NCBI RefSeq assembly: GCF_013423485.1
Contig: NZ_JABFFR010000014.1
Span: 1 to 64,000 of the forward strand
Direction of reading: 5' to 3'
Source of the DNA: Azospirillum oleiclasticum
GTDB taxonomy: Bacteria; Pseudomonadota; Alphaproteobacteria; Azospirillales; Azospirillaceae
Length of the DNA: 64,000 nt
Position 1 is the first letter of the stretch; each line of letters opens with the position of its first letter. Shown here piece after piece: positions 9,021 through 18,480 of the stretch. The notes beneath the pieces are model-generated. The model was given only the letters and a program-made list of their open reading frames with translations, did not search any database and was not told the origin of the DNA. The translations under genes and the position numbers were made by a program.

Positions 9021-9146
9021 ATGAAGATCGTCAATTCCCTCAAGTCGATGAAGACCCGCCACAAGGCTTGCCGCGTGATCCGCCGCAAGGGCCGCGTCTA
9101 CGTCATCAACAAGCAGAACCCGCGCTTCAAGGCCCGTCAGGGCTGA
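9021..9146 (+). CDS. rpmJ: 50S ribosomal protein L36, zinc-free type
   Basis: A 41-residue protein beginning [14 protein letters not shown] and ending RFKARQG, the longer L36 form common in alphaproteobacteria. It has a single cysteine (residue 17), so the CxxC...CxxxxH zinc ribbon of the classical form is missing. It binds 23S rRNA in the large subunit without zinc. It stands alone between a good promoter and a terminator. Confidence 0.93.
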   Translation: MKIVNSLKSMKTRHKACRVIRRKGRVYVINKQNPRFKARQG

Positions 9147-9208
9147 CGTCCTCAGGTTCGGCCGGGCTTCCGGCCGGCCGGATCGACTGGTCGGGTGTTG
9201 CAGCATGG

Positions 9209-9238
9209 ACCGCGCCGCGTCAATTCGGCGCGGTTTTT
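9209..9238 (+). terminator. Terminator after rpmJ
   Basis: A 9-bp perfect stem ACCGCGCCG / CGGCGCGGT with an 8-nt loop is followed by TTTT. A second small hairpin (GGCCCGG/CCGGGCC, 9315-9333) lies ahead of glcD. Confidence 0.85.
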
Positions 9239-9358
9239 GCGTTTTCGCGTCATGCGCGCGAATCGTTGTTGCCCATGGCTGGTGATACCACTAAATCCTA
9301 GCCCACCGCACGAAGGCCCGGATAAGCCGGGCCATGGCCTTGGGAGGACTTGGCCGGC

Positions 9359-10846
9359 ATGAAGATGCCCGCGCCCGACAGCGGCGTGATCGCACGCCGC
9401 CGCGAGATCGTCGACCGCCTGCGGGCCATCGTGCCCGGCGAGGGGGTCATCGTCGACGAGAACGAGCTGCGCGCCTACGAGTGCGACGGCCTCACCGCCT
9501 ATCGCCAGCTTCCGCTGGTGGTCGTGCTGCCCTCCACCACCGAGCAGGTCAGCCGTGTGCTGAAGACTTGCAAGGAGATGGGGGTGAAGGTGGTGCCGCG
9601 CGGCGCCGGCACCTCGCTGTCCGGCGGCGCCCTGCCGCTGGAGGATGGGGTACTGCTCGGCATGGGCAAGTTCAACCGCATCCTGGAGGTCGATTTCGAC
9701 AACCGGTGCGCGGTGGTTCAGCCCGGCGTGACCAACCTCGGCATCTCCAACGCGGTGGCGCATGCGGGCTTCTACTACGCCCCCGATCCGTCGAGCCAGA
9801 TCGCCTGCACCATTGGCGGCAACGTGGCGGAGAATTCCGGCGGCGTGCACTGCCTGAAGTACGGGCTGACCACCAACAACGTGATGGGCGTGGAGATGGT
9901 GCTGATGGACGGCACCATCCTGCGGCTGGGCGGCAAGCACCTGGACCAGGGCGGTTACGATCTGCTCGGCATCATCACCGGGTCGGAGGGGCTGCTGGGC
10001 GTCGTCACCGAGGTGACGGTGCGCCTGCTGAAAAAGCCGGCGACCGCGCGGGCGGTGCTGCTGGGCTTCCCCACCAACGAGCAGGGCGGCGACTGCGTGG
10101 CCGCCATCATCGGCGCCGGCATCATCCCCGGCGGCATGGAGATGATGGACAAGCCGGCCATCCACGCGGCCGAGGCCTTCGTCCACGCCGGCTACCCGCT
10201 GGACGTCGAATCGCTGCTGATCGTCGAATTGGACGGCCCGGCGGCCGAGGTCGACCACCTCATCGGGCGGGTGGAGGCCATCGCGGGTCAGCATGGGGCC
10301 TGCTACAGCCGCGTCAGCCGCAGCGAGGAGGAACGTCTGGTCGTCTGGGCCGGGCGCAAGGCCGCCTTCCCCGCGGTCGGCCGCATCAGCCCCGATTACT
10401 ACTGCATGGACGGCACCATCCCCCGCAAGGCGCTGCCCCTGGTCCTGCAACGCATGCAGGAGATGGCGGAGCGCTACAGCCTGCGGGTCGCCAACGTGTT
10501 CCACGCCGGCGACGGCAACCTGCACCCGCTGATCCTCTACGACGCCAACATCCCCGGCGAGCTGGAGCGGGCCGAGCTGTTCGGCGCCGACATCCTGAAG
10601 CTGTGCGTGGAGGTCGGCGGTGTGCTGACCGGCGAGCATGGCGTGGGCGTGGAGAAGCGCGACCTGATGACCCACCAGTTCACGGAGACCGACCTGGAGC
10701 AGCAGCAGCGCGTCAAATGCGCCTTCGACCCGGACGGGCTGCTGAACCCCGGCAAGGTCTTCCCGGTGCTGCACCGCTGCGCCGAGCTGGGCCGCATGCA
10801 CATCTCCGGCGGCAAGCTGCCGTTCCCCGACATCCCGCGCTTCTAG
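9359..10846 (+). CDS. glcD: Glycolate oxidase subunit GlcD
   Basis: FAD-linked catalytic subunit of the membrane-associated glycolate oxidase that converts glycolate to glyoxylate, 495 residues. The flavin-binding PCMH domain shows VVPRGAGTSLSGGALP and GGNVAENSGG, and the C-terminal cap carries VFHAGDGNLHP and TGEHGVGVEKR. The ATG at 9359 has GGGAGGA 10 nt upstream; a TTG at 9350 is too near it. It is first in a four-gene operon with glcE, glcF and pcs. Confidence 0.93.
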   Translation: MKMPAPDSGVIARRREIVDRLRAIVPGEGVIVDENELRAYECDGLTAYRQLPLVVVLPSTTEQVSRVLKTCKEMGVKVVPRGAGTSLSGGALPLEDGVLLGMGKFNRILEVDFDNRCAVVQPGVTNLGISNAVAHAGFYYAPDPSSQIACTIGGNVAENSGGVHCLKYGLTTNNVMGVEMVLMDGTILRLGGKHLDQGGYDLLGIITGSEGLLGVVTEVTVRLLKKPATARAVLLGFPTNEQGGDCVAAIIGAGIIPGGMEMMDKPAIHAAEAFVHAGYPLDVESLLIVELDGPAAEVDHLIGRVEAIAGQHGACYSRVSRSEEERLVVWAGRKAAFPAVGRISPDYYCMDGTIPRKALPLVLQRMQEMAERYSLRVANVFHAGDGNLHPLILYDANIPGELERAELFGADILKLCVEVGGVLTGEHGVGVEKRDLMTHQFTETDLEQQQRVKCAFDPDGLLNPGKVFPVLHRCAELGRMHISGGKLPFPDIPRF

Positions 10847-10859
10847 AGGGCCGTCCGGC

Positions 10860-12065
10860 ATGACCATCTCCACCTTCCGCCCGGAAACCGCCGCGCAGGC
10901 CGCGGACGCCGTGCGCTGGGCGCTGTCCAACGCCGAGCCTCTGGAGGTCCTGGGGCGCGGCAGCAAGCGCGGGTTGGGGCGCCCGGTGCAGGCCGCGCAC
11001 GCCATCGACCTGTCGGCGATGACCGGCATCGTCGCCTACGCGCCGGAGGAGTTGGTGCTCACCGTGCGCGCCGGAACCCCGATGGCGGAGGTCCAGGCGC
11101 TGCTCGCCGAGAACCGCCAGCAGCTCGCCTTCGAGCCGCCGGATCTGGCCCCGCTCTACGGCGGGGCGGCGGGTGAGGGGACCATCGGCGGGCTGGTGGC
11201 GGCCGGGCTGGCCGGTCCGCGCCGCATCAAGGACGGAAGCTGCCGCGACCACACGCTGGGGTTCGAGGCGGTGAACGGCCGCGCCGAGGTCTACAAGGCC
11301 GGCGGCAAGGTGGTGAAGAACGTCACCGGCTACGACGTGCCCAAGTTGATCGCCGGTTCCTTCGGCACGCTGTCGGTGCTGACCGAGGTGACGGTGAAGG
11401 TGCTGCCGGCCCCGGAAACTTCCGCCACCATGCTGGTCCTGGGGCGGGAGCCGGACGCCGCCTTGCGGGTGCTGACGCAGGCCCTGCAAAGCCCCTACGA
11501 GGTGTCGGGGGCCGCTTTCCTGCCGGCCGCGGTCGCCGCCCGCTCCGGCGTGGCGGCGGTGGCGGGGGCCGGAGGGTCTGCGGCGCTGGTCCGGCTGGAG
11601 GGCTTCGGCCCCTCGGTGACCGCCCGCGCCGCGGCGCTGCGCGACGAGCTCGGCTGCGACGGCGTGCTCGATGCGGCGGAGTCGGCGGCCCTGTGGGCGG
11701 AGATCCGCGACGTGTCCTACTTCAGCGCCGCCGACCGGCCGCTGTGGAAGCTGTCGGTCCCGCCGGCGTCCGGACCCGCGGTCGCCGCCGCACTCCAGGC
11801 GTCGGTCGCCTGCGAGCTGTATCTGGACTGGGGCGGCGGCCTGGTCTGGGCCGCGGTCGATGGCGGGGATGGCGCCGAGGCCGTACGCGCGGCCGTCGGT
11901 GCCAACGGCCACGCCACGCTGATGCGCGCGCCGGAATCCGTGCGCGCGTCCGTTCCCGTCTTCCACCCGCAGCCGGCTCCGGTGGCGGCCCTGACCCAGC
12001 GCGTCAAGGCCAGCTTCGATCCGGCCGGCATCTTCAACCCCGGCCGCATGCACGCCGGCGTCTGA
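10860..12065 (+). CDS. glcE: Glycolate oxidase subunit GlcE
   Basis: Second FAD-binding subunit of glycolate oxidase, 401 residues. It has a PCMH-type FAD domain (VLGRGSKRGLGRP, GGLVAAGLAGPRR, KVVKNVTGYDVPKL, SFGTLSVLTEVTVKVLP) and ends FNPGRMHAGV, as GlcE does. It starts 13 nt after glcD and is required with glcD and glcF for activity. Confidence 0.92.
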   Translation: MTISTFRPETAAQAADAVRWALSNAEPLEVLGRGSKRGLGRPVQAAHAIDLSAMTGIVAYAPEELVLTVRAGTPMAEVQALLAENRQQLAFEPPDLAPLYGGAAGEGTIGGLVAAGLAGPRRIKDGSCRDHTLGFEAVNGRAEVYKAGGKVVKNVTGYDVPKLIAGSFGTLSVLTEVTVKVLPAPETSATMLVLGREPDAALRVLTQALQSPYEVSGAAFLPAAVAARSGVAAVAGAGGSAALVRLEGFGPSVTARAAALRDELGCDGVLDAAESAALWAEIRDVSYFSAADRPLWKLSVPPASGPAVAAALQASVACELYLDWGGGLVWAAVDGGDGAEAVRAAVGANGHATLMRAPESVRASVPVFHPQPAPVAALTQRVKASFDPAGIFNPGRMHAGV

Positions 12066-12074
12066 GCGGATTCC

Positions 12075-13418
12075 ATGCAGACCAACTTCTCCCTGGCCCA
12101 GCTCGCCGACCCCGACACCAAGGAGTCGGAAGGCATCCTGCGCACGTGCGTGCATTGCGGCTTCTGCACGGCGACCTGCCCGACCTATGTCCTGCTGGGC
12201 GACGAGCTGGACAGCCCGCGCGGCCGCATCTACCAGATGAAGGATATGCTGGAGAAGGGCGGGCCGCCGTCCGACTCCACCGTCAAGCACATCGACCGCT
12301 GCCTGTCCTGCCTGTCCTGCATGACGACCTGCCCGTCGGGCGTGCATTACATGCATCTGGTCGACCACGCCCGCACCCACATCGAGGAGAACTACAAGCG
12401 CCCGCCGGCCGACCGCGCGATCCGCGAGTTGCTGGCGCGGCTGCTGCCCAACCCCCGGCTGTTCCGGCTGGCGCTGCTGGGCGGGGCGCTGGGGCGGCCC
12501 TTCGCGGGACTGCTGCCAGGGCGCATCGGCGCCATGATGGGGCTGCTTCCCAAGAGCGTGCCGGCGCCCAGCCACAGCGACCGGCCCGGCGTCCACCCGG
12601 CCGAGGGGCCGCGGCGCAAGCGCGTCGCCATGCTGCTGGGCTGCGCGCAGCAGGTGCTGGCCCCCGGCATCAACGAGGCGACCATCCGCCTGCTGACCCG
12701 CCACGGGGTCGAGGTGGTGGTGTCCAAGGGCGCCGACTGTTGCGGCGCGTTGACCCACCACATGGGCAAGGTGGAGATGTCGCACGAGAGCGCCAAGCGC
12801 ACCATCGACGCCTGGACCCGCGAGATCGACGGCGGTGGGCTGGACGCCATCGTCATCAACGCGTCGGGCTGCGGCACCACGGTGAAGGATTACGGCCACA
12901 TGTTCCGCGACGACCCCGTCTGGGGGCCGAAGGCGGCGCGGGTGGCGGCGCTGGCCAAGGACGTGACGGAGTTCCTGTCCGGGCTGGGGCTGATGGCGCC
13001 GGTGGTGGCGACCGGGCAGGCGATCACCTACCACTCCGCCTGTTCGATGCAGCATGGCCAGCGCATCAAGGCGCCGCCGCGCGATCTGCTGGCCGCCGCC
13101 GGCTTCCGCGTGCAGGAGGTGCCGGAGGCGCATCTCTGCTGCGGCTCGGCCGGCACCTACAACATGCTCCAGCCGGAGCTGGCCCGGCAGCTCCGCGACC
13201 GCAAGGTCCGCAACATCGAGAGCACGCGCCCCGACGCCATCGCCGCCGGCAATCTGGGCTGCATCACCCAGATCGGCGGGGGCACCGGCGTGCCCATCCT
13301 CCACACGGTGGAGCTGCTGGACTGGGCCACCGGCGGCCCGCTTCCCGAGGCTGTGGCCGGACACCCCGCCTTCATGGTACGAACGGATCCCGCGCAACGG
13401 GCCGAGGCGGCGGAATAG
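12075..13418 (+). CDS. glcF: Glycolate oxidase iron-sulfur subunit GlcF
   Basis: Electron-transfer subunit of glycolate oxidase, 447 residues. Two 4Fe-4S motifs are seen near the N-terminus (CVHCGFCTATCP and CLSCLSCMTTCP), followed by two CCG-type domains (GADCCGALTHH, HLCCGSAGTYN) that bind a further cluster. It begins 9 nt after glcE. Its TAG stop overlaps the GTG start of pcs by one base. Confidence 0.93.
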   Translation: MQTNFSLAQLADPDTKESEGILRTCVHCGFCTATCPTYVLLGDELDSPRGRIYQMKDMLEKGGPPSDSTVKHIDRCLSCLSCMTTCPSGVHYMHLVDHARTHIEENYKRPPADRAIRELLARLLPNPRLFRLALLGGALGRPFAGLLPGRIGAMMGLLPKSVPAPSHSDRPGVHPAEGPRRKRVAMLLGCAQQVLAPGINEATIRLLTRHGVEVVVSKGADCCGALTHHMGKVEMSHESAKRTIDAWTREIDGGGLDAIVINASGCGTTVKDYGHMFRDDPVWGPKAARVAALAKDVTEFLSGLGLMAPVVATGQAITYHSACSMQHGQRIKAPPRDLLAAAGFRVQEVPEAHLCCGSAGTYNMLQPELARQLRDRKVRNIESTRPDAIAAGNLGCITQIGGGTGVPILHTVELLDWATGGPLPEAVAGHPAFMVRTDPAQRAEAAE

Positions 13419-14146
13419 TGGACCAAAGGGTCGAGGTACGCGAGCCATACACGCTGCACCGCCGGGCTTCCGCCTGGGCAGTGCACGTCTTCACGGCCAG
13501 CGGGGCGGTGTTCGGCCTGCTGGCGCTGTTCGCCGTGTTCCAGGACCAGCCGGCGATGGTGTTCCTGTGGCTGGCGGTGGCGCTGATCGTGGACGGGGTG
13601 GACGGCACCTTCGCCCGCCGGGCGGATGTCGCCAACGTGCTGCCCGGCGTGGACGGCTCGGCGCTCGACCTCGTGGTCGATTACCTCACCTATGTGGTGG
13701 TGCCCGCGGTCTTCATGGTCCGCTTCGGGCTGTTGCCGGACGGTTTCGCGCTGGCGCTCGCCGGCTGGGTGCTGCTGACCTCGCTCTACTGCTTCGCCAA
13801 CACCGGGATGAAGAGCTCCGACGCCTATTTCGTCGGCTTCCCGGCCGTGTGGAACGTGGTGGCGCTCTATCTGTGGCTGCTGGATTTCGATCCCTGGGTC
13901 AACACCGGCATCCTGCTGGCGCTCGGGGTGCTGACCTTCACCCGGATGAAGTTCCTGCACCCCTTCCGGGTGCGCACGCTGATGCCGCTGAACCTTGCCG
14001 CCACGGCCGTGTGGTTCGTGGCGGGCGGCTGGCTGGTCGCCGTGCACCCCGAGCAGCCTTCCCTGGCCTTTGTGCCGTGGCTGGCGGCCAGCGGTTATGT
14101 GGTCGGCATGTGCGCGTGGCGCAGCCTGCGTGACCTGAGGGGCTGA
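13418..14146 (+). CDS. pcs: Phosphatidylcholine synthase
   Basis: Integral membrane enzyme of 242 residues that condenses CDP-diacylglycerol with choline to give phosphatidylcholine in one step. The CDP-alcohol phosphotransferase motif is complete: DGVDGTFARR, then G-x3-D-x3-D in GVDGSALDLVVD. Six to eight membrane segments are predicted. The size matches rhizobial and Brucella Pcs (about 240). The GTG start overlaps the glcF stop (TAGTG), so translation is probably coupled, although no metabolic link to glycolate oxidation is known. Confidence 0.88.
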   Translation: MDQRVEVREPYTLHRRASAWAVHVFTASGAVFGLLALFAVFQDQPAMVFLWLAVALIVDGVDGTFARRADVANVLPGVDGSALDLVVDYLTYVVVPAVFMVRFGLLPDGFALALAGWVLLTSLYCFANTGMKSSDAYFVGFPAVWNVVALYLWLLDFDPWVNTGILLALGVLTFTRMKFLHPFRVRTLMPLNLAATAVWFVAGGWLVAVHPEQPSLAFVPWLAASGYVVGMCAWRSLRDLRG

Positions 14147-14217
14147 CCGAAGGGCGGGTGCAACCCATCGGCGGCCGGGCCGTTGAGAGGGGGTGTCGTT
14201 CCGGGACGGAGGCCCCC

Positions 14218-15561
14218 ATGCCCGAATCACCCCCGCATGTCGTGATCGTCGGCGCCGGCTTCGGCGGGCTTGCCTGCGCCGGCGGGCTCGGCCATACGCC
14301 CGTGCGTGTCACGGTCATCGACCGGCAGAACCATCACCTGTTCGTGCCGCTGCTCTATCAGGTGGCGACCGCCGCCCTGTCGCCCGCCGACATCGCCCAG
14401 CCCATCCGCCGTATGCTCGGCCGCTACCCGAACATCGAGGTGCGGATGGCCGATGTGGTCGGGGTGGACACCGCCGCGCGGCGCGTAGGGCTGGCCGATG
14501 GCGGAGCCGTGCCCTTCGACCGTCTGGTGCTGGCGACCGGCTCCTCCTACGGCTATTTCGGGCATGACGAGTGGGCGGAGCACGCGCCCGGTGTGAAGAC
14601 GGTGGAGGACGCCCGCTTCATCCGCGCCCGCCTGCTCACCGCCTTCGAGCAGGCGGAGGCCTGCGACGACCCGGAGCGGCAGAAGGCGCTGATGACCACG
14701 GTGGTCGTGGGTGGCGGTCCCACGGGGGTGGAGATGGCGGGTGCCGTCGCCGAGCTGACCCGCCACGCGCTGGCCCGCGATTTCCGCCGCATCGACCCGC
14801 GCGCCGCCACCGTGCTTCTGGTGGAGGCCGGTCCCCGGCTGCTGACCACCTTTCCGGAGGAGTTGTCGGACTACGCGTACGCCAAGCTGCGGGATCTCGG
14901 CGTCGAGGTGCGGCTGAACCAGGCCGTGGAGGACGTGCGGGAGGACGGCGTGCGCATCGCCGGGCGCTTCATCCCGGCCGGCACCATGGTCTGGGGGGCC
15001 GGGGTCAAGGCGTCGCCCGCCGGGCGCTGGATCGGCGTGGAGACCGACCGCGTTGGCCGCATCCCGGTCAACCCCGATCTCTCGGTCAAGGGGATGGAGG
15101 GGGTGGTGTACGCGCTGGGTGACACGGCGCTGACCATGGGCGGGGACGGCCGGCCGCTGCCCGGCCTTGCCCAGGTGGCCAAGCAGCAGGGGCAGCATCT
15201 TGGCCGCGCGCTGCGCGCCAATCTGTCGGAGGGCGCGCCGATGCCGCCCTTCCATTTCAAGGACCGCGGCAACACCGCCATCATCGGCCGCAGCGCCGCC
15301 GTCTTCGATTTCGGCCGCTACCGGCTGCGCGGCTGGTTCGCCTGGATCCTGTGGGCGATCGTGCACGTCTATCTGCTGGCGGGCTTCGAGAAGCGACTGC
15401 TGGTCGCCATGCAGTGGCTGTGGCGCTACGCCACCTACCAACGCGGGGCGCGGCTGATCACCAACCCCACACATGGGCATGTGGAGCGGGCGGCGTCGCC
15501 CTTGGGGGAGGCACCGCAGGGGGCGCAGGGGAGCGAGCCCCGCCGCCGGGCCGCCGGCTGA
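14218..15561 (+). CDS. Type II NADH dehydrogenase (NDH-2 family)
   Basis: FAD-dependent NAD(P)H:quinone oxidoreductase of 447 residues without proton pumping. Two dinucleotide folds are visible (VVIVGAGFGGLACAGG and VVVGGGPTGVEMAGAVAEL), as is the flavin-contacting YALGDTA. The amphipathic membrane-anchoring tail typical of the family (AWILWAIVHVYLLAGFEKR) comes near the end. The ATG at 14218 is preceded by GACGGAGG; the frame extends upstream to 14158 without a comparable site. Confidence 0.88.
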   Translation: MPESPPHVVIVGAGFGGLACAGGLGHTPVRVTVIDRQNHHLFVPLLYQVATAALSPADIAQPIRRMLGRYPNIEVRMADVVGVDTAARRVGLADGGAVPFDRLVLATGSSYGYFGHDEWAEHAPGVKTVEDARFIRARLLTAFEQAEACDDPERQKALMTTVVVGGGPTGVEMAGAVAELTRHALARDFRRIDPRAATVLLVEAGPRLLTTFPEELSDYAYAKLRDLGVEVRLNQAVEDVREDGVRIAGRFIPAGTMVWGAGVKASPAGRWIGVETDRVGRIPVNPDLSVKGMEGVVYALGDTALTMGGDGRPLPGLAQVAKQQGQHLGRALRANLSEGAPMPPFHFKDRGNTAIIGRSAAVFDFGRYRLRGWFAWILWAIVHVYLLAGFEKRLLVAMQWLWRYATYQRGARLITNPTHGHVERAASPLGEAPQGAQGSEPRRRAAG

Positions 15562-15626
15562 GACGCGGAACCGGGGCCTCGGCCGCGGCGTTTCCTGCGG
15601 GCGATACCGCTTCGAGGACACGCGCC

Positions 15627-16382
15627 TTGCCCACCCCCACCACCGTCGCCGCCGTTACCGCCGCCCCGATCCTGCTGCCGGCCATCATCGAGGCCATCGC
15701 CGGCATCGACGAGGCGGTGCGTCGGCGCTGCACCGCGTCGCCTGACACCCGCGTCGGGCCGTTGGCGGTCGCCGGGCGCTACGCCATCAAGCGCCATGTG
15801 CTGTTCCCCGCCTTCGCCGCCGCCTGGTGGCTGGGGCGGCGGCAGGACCGTCCGCGCCTGCGCCGGGCGGGGGCCTTGGGATTCACCGGAGTGCTCGCCA
15901 CCATGGCGGTGGTCGATGCGGTGAAGCTGGCCCTGCCGCGCGGCCGGCCGGACGAATGCGGCGACGCGCGGCGCTGGCGCGCCGGGGACCGTGCGCGCTC
16001 CTTCCCCTCCGGCCACACCGGCAGCGCCTTCGCTGCCGCCACCGCGGTCGCCATCACCGCCGCCGACCCGCTGGCCGCCGCCGCGGTGATGGGCGGGGCT
16101 GCCGCGCTCGCCAGCGGCCGGGTGCTGCGCGACCGGCACTGGACCAGCGACGTGGTGGCCGGTGCGGTGATCGGCACGGTGACGACGGCGCTGGTGGCTC
16201 TGTGGAGGGCCGGCGCGGCTGACCGCCGCACTCAGAAATACGGCGCCTCCAGCCCCTCCGCCACGAAGGCGGCACGTACGGCGGGGCGGGCGTACACCCG
16301 CTCCAGGAAGTGGCCGAGATTGGGCAGGTCGCGGGCCTTCAGCGTCATGTTGCGGCTCCAACGCGCCAGCATGAACAGATAG
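15627..16382 (+). CDS. PAP2 superfamily phosphatase
   Basis: Membrane-associated phosphatase, probably acting on lipid phosphates. The three PAP2 motifs are present in order: KLALPRGRP, SFPSGHTGS and GRVLRDRHWTSDV. Several membrane segments are predicted. The likely start is a TTG with CGAGGA upstream; no in-frame ATG lies near the domain start. The frame runs 151 bp into the 3' end of the convergent glutathione transferase gene, so the C-terminal 50 residues may be an extension acquired by stop loss. About 251 residues. Confidence 0.72.
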   Translation: MPTPTTVAAVTAAPILLPAIIEAIAGIDEAVRRRCTASPDTRVGPLAVAGRYAIKRHVLFPAFAAAWWLGRRQDRPRLRRAGALGFTGVLATMAVVDAVKLALPRGRPDECGDARRWRAGDRARSFPSGHTGSAFAAATAVAITAADPLAAAAVMGGAAALASGRVLRDRHWTSDVVAGAVIGTVTTALVALWRAGAADRRTQKYGASSPSATKAARTAGRAYTRSRKWPRLGRSRAFSVMLRLQRASMNR

Positions 16383-16864
16383 GCGTCGGCGGCGCTGTAC
16401 GTCTCCCCCAGCAGATACGGGCGGTCGGCGAGCGTTGCGTCGGCGATCTGGAACTGCAGGTGCAGCCGCCCCTCCGCCACCGTCTTCAGGTCGGCGCAGG
16501 CGGCAGCCGGCACGTAGCGCTCGGGGTAGAAATAGACGAGCATGTCCGGCTGGATGGTGTTGGTCAGCCACGCCATCCACTGGTAGAAGCGCGCCCGCTC
16601 CTGCGTGCCGACCGCGGGGGCGAGGCCCGCCTGCGGGTGGCGGTCGCACAGGTGCAGGCAGATGGCGGCCGATTCGTAGACCACGAGGTCACCGTCCACC
16701 AGCGTCGGCACCCGGCCGTTGGGGTTCAGCGCCAGATACTCGGCGGATTTGTGCTCCTCCTTCGCGCGTTCGAGGAAGACCAGCTCGTGTTCCGCGCCGA
16801 TCTCGCGCAGCAGGATGTGCGGGGCCATGCCGGCGGTGGAAGGCATGGTGTGGAGCGTGTACAT
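16232..16864 (-). CDS. Glutathione S-transferase
   Basis: Cytosolic GST-fold protein of 210 residues. The thioredoxin-like N-terminal domain includes LNPNGRVPTLVDGD followed by VVYESAAICLHL, the glutathione-binding cis-Pro and ES motif. The helical C-terminal domain has YSAADAYLFMLARW, the usual N-capping box region. The ATG at 16864 is preceded by GGAGG; the frame runs upstream to 17005 without family similarity. The substrate is unknown. It is convergent with, and overlaps, the PAP2 gene. Confidence 0.87.
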   Translation of the reverse strand: MYTLHTMPSTAGMAPHILLREIGAEHELVFLERAKEEHKSAEYLALNPNGRVPTLVDGDLVVYESAAICLHLCDRHPQAGLAPAVGTQERARFYQWMAWLTNTIQPDMLVYFYPERYVPAAACADLKTVAEGRLHLQFQIADATLADRPYLLGETYSAADAYLFMLARWSRNMTLKARDLPNLGHFLERVYARPAVRAAFVAEGLEAPYF

Positions 16865-17069
16865 CGGGGCCTCCGGCACGGGTGTCGCGTCCATCCGGAT
16901 AGCCCCGCGCGCGGCGTCCGTCCAGTGGCTCGCCGCGCGCATGGCGGCTTTTCGCGCAGGAGTGCCGCGCGCGGCTTGGACGCTGCGGGGGCGGGGATGT
17001 AGCATCGGCTACCGCCGCCGGCGGGGCCGCCACCCGCGAGCCCCCGGCGCAACGCCAGGGAACGACATC

Positions 17070-18440
17070 ATGACCGCGATCGGCAACTCGCCCGCCAGCC
17101 GCGACAAGGCCTTTGTCCTGCACCCCTACACCAACCTGAAGGCCCACGAGACGCAGGGGCCGATGATCATCGACCGCGGCCAGGGTGTGCGCGTCTACGA
17201 CGACTCCGGCAAGGAGTACATCGAGGGGCTCGCCAGCCTGTGGTGCGTGTCGCTGGGCTGGGGGCAGGAGCGGTTGGTCGAGGCGGCGGCGCGGCAGATG
17301 CGCAAGCTCGCCACCTACCACACCTTCACCCACAAGTCGCACGAGCCGATGATCGACCTGGCGGAGGCGCTGCTGAAGCTGGCGCCGGTGCCGATGTCGA
17401 AGGTGTTCTTCGCGAACTCCGGGTCGGAGGCGAACGACACCGTCATCAAGATCATCTGGTACTACAACAACGCGCTCGGCCGGCCCGAAAAGAAGAAGAT
17501 CCTGTCGCGGTTGAAGGCCTACCACGGCGTCACCGTGGCGACCGCCAGCCTGACCGGCCTGCCCAACAACCACCGCGATTTCGACCTGCCCATCGCGCGC
17601 ATCCAGCATCTGGACTGCCCGCACCATTACCGCTTCGCCGAGCCGGGCGAGACGGAGGAGCAGTTCGCCACCCGTCTGGCCGAAAACCTGGAGGCCCACA
17701 TCCTGGCCGAGGGGCCGGACACCGTCGCCGCCATGTTCGCCGAGCCGATCATGGGGGCCGGCGGCGTCATCATCCCGCCGGAGACCTACTTCGCCAAGAT
17801 CCAGCCGATCCTGAAGAAGTACGACGTCCTGCTGATCGCCGACGAGGTGATTTGCGGCTTCGGGCGCACCGGCAATTTCTGGGGCTCCGAGACCGTCGGC
17901 ATGCAGCCGGACATCCTGACCTGCGCCAAGCAGCTCTCGTCCGGCTATCTGCCGATCTCCGCCGTCATGGTGAACGAGAAGGTCTATCAGGCCATGGTGG
18001 CGGAGAGCGAGAAGATCGGCATCTTCGGCCACGGCTTCACCTACTCCGCCCACCCCGTCGCCGCCGCGGTGGCGCTGGAGACGCTGAAGATCTACGAGGA
18101 CATGGACATGCTGAACCATGTCCGATCGGTGTCCCCGCGCTTCCTGGAGCGGCTGACGGCGCTGGGTGACCATCCGCTGATCGGCGAGGCGCGCGGCATC
18201 GGCCTGATCGGTGCGGTCGAGCTGGTCGCCGACAAGGAGACCAAGACTCCCTTCGAGCCGGCCGGCATGGCCGGGGCCAAGGTGAACGCGCTGGGCCACG
18301 AGCAGGGCGTGATCACCCGCGCCATGGGCGACCGCATCGCCTTCTGCCCGCCGCTGGTGATCGGCACGGACGACATCGACGAGATGTTCGACCGCTTCAC
18401 CCGCGCGCTCGACGCCGCGATCCCGGTGCTGAAGCCGTAA
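17070..18440 (+). CDS. Class III PLP-dependent aminotransferase
   Basis: Omega-amino acid:pyruvate type aminotransferase of 456 residues. PLP-binding features include NSGSEANDTVIK, AYHGVTVATASLTGL, the Asp of LIADEVICGFGRTG and the Schiff-base lysine in CAKQLSSGYLP. The pattern GLASLWCVSLGWGQ is shared by putrescine, taurine and beta-alanine:pyruvate aminotransferases, so the donor cannot be fixed. The ATG at 17070 is the first in frame at the family start. A G/C-rich hairpin follows the stop. Confidence 0.87.
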   Translation: MTAIGNSPASRDKAFVLHPYTNLKAHETQGPMIIDRGQGVRVYDDSGKEYIEGLASLWCVSLGWGQERLVEAAARQMRKLATYHTFTHKSHEPMIDLAEALLKLAPVPMSKVFFANSGSEANDTVIKIIWYYNNALGRPEKKKILSRLKAYHGVTVATASLTGLPNNHRDFDLPIARIQHLDCPHHYRFAEPGETEEQFATRLAENLEAHILAEGPDTVAAMFAEPIMGAGGVIIPPETYFAKIQPILKKYDVLLIADEVICGFGRTGNFWGSETVGMQPDILTCAKQLSSGYLPISAVMVNEKVYQAMVAESEKIGIFGHGFTYSAHPVAAAVALETLKIYEDMDMLNHVRSVSPRFLERLTALGDHPLIGEARGIGLIGAVELVADKETKTPFEPAGMAGAKVNALGHEQGVITRAMGDRIAFCPPLVIGTDDIDEMFDRFTRALDAAIPVLKP

Positions 18441-18445
18441 GGGGC

Positions 18446-18480
18446 GGGGGAGGGGCCGGGTTGGGCTTCGGCCCTCCCCC
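18446..18480 (+). terminator. Hairpin after aminotransferase
   Basis: GGGGGAGGGGCCG pairs with CGGCCCTCCCCC (one bulged G) 5 nt after the aminotransferase stop. There is no T-tract, so termination efficiency is uncertain. Confidence 0.5.

Noticed and set aside
10713..13448. A 911-codon minus-strand frame over glcE and glcF
   Set aside because: Antisense shadow of well-supported genes.
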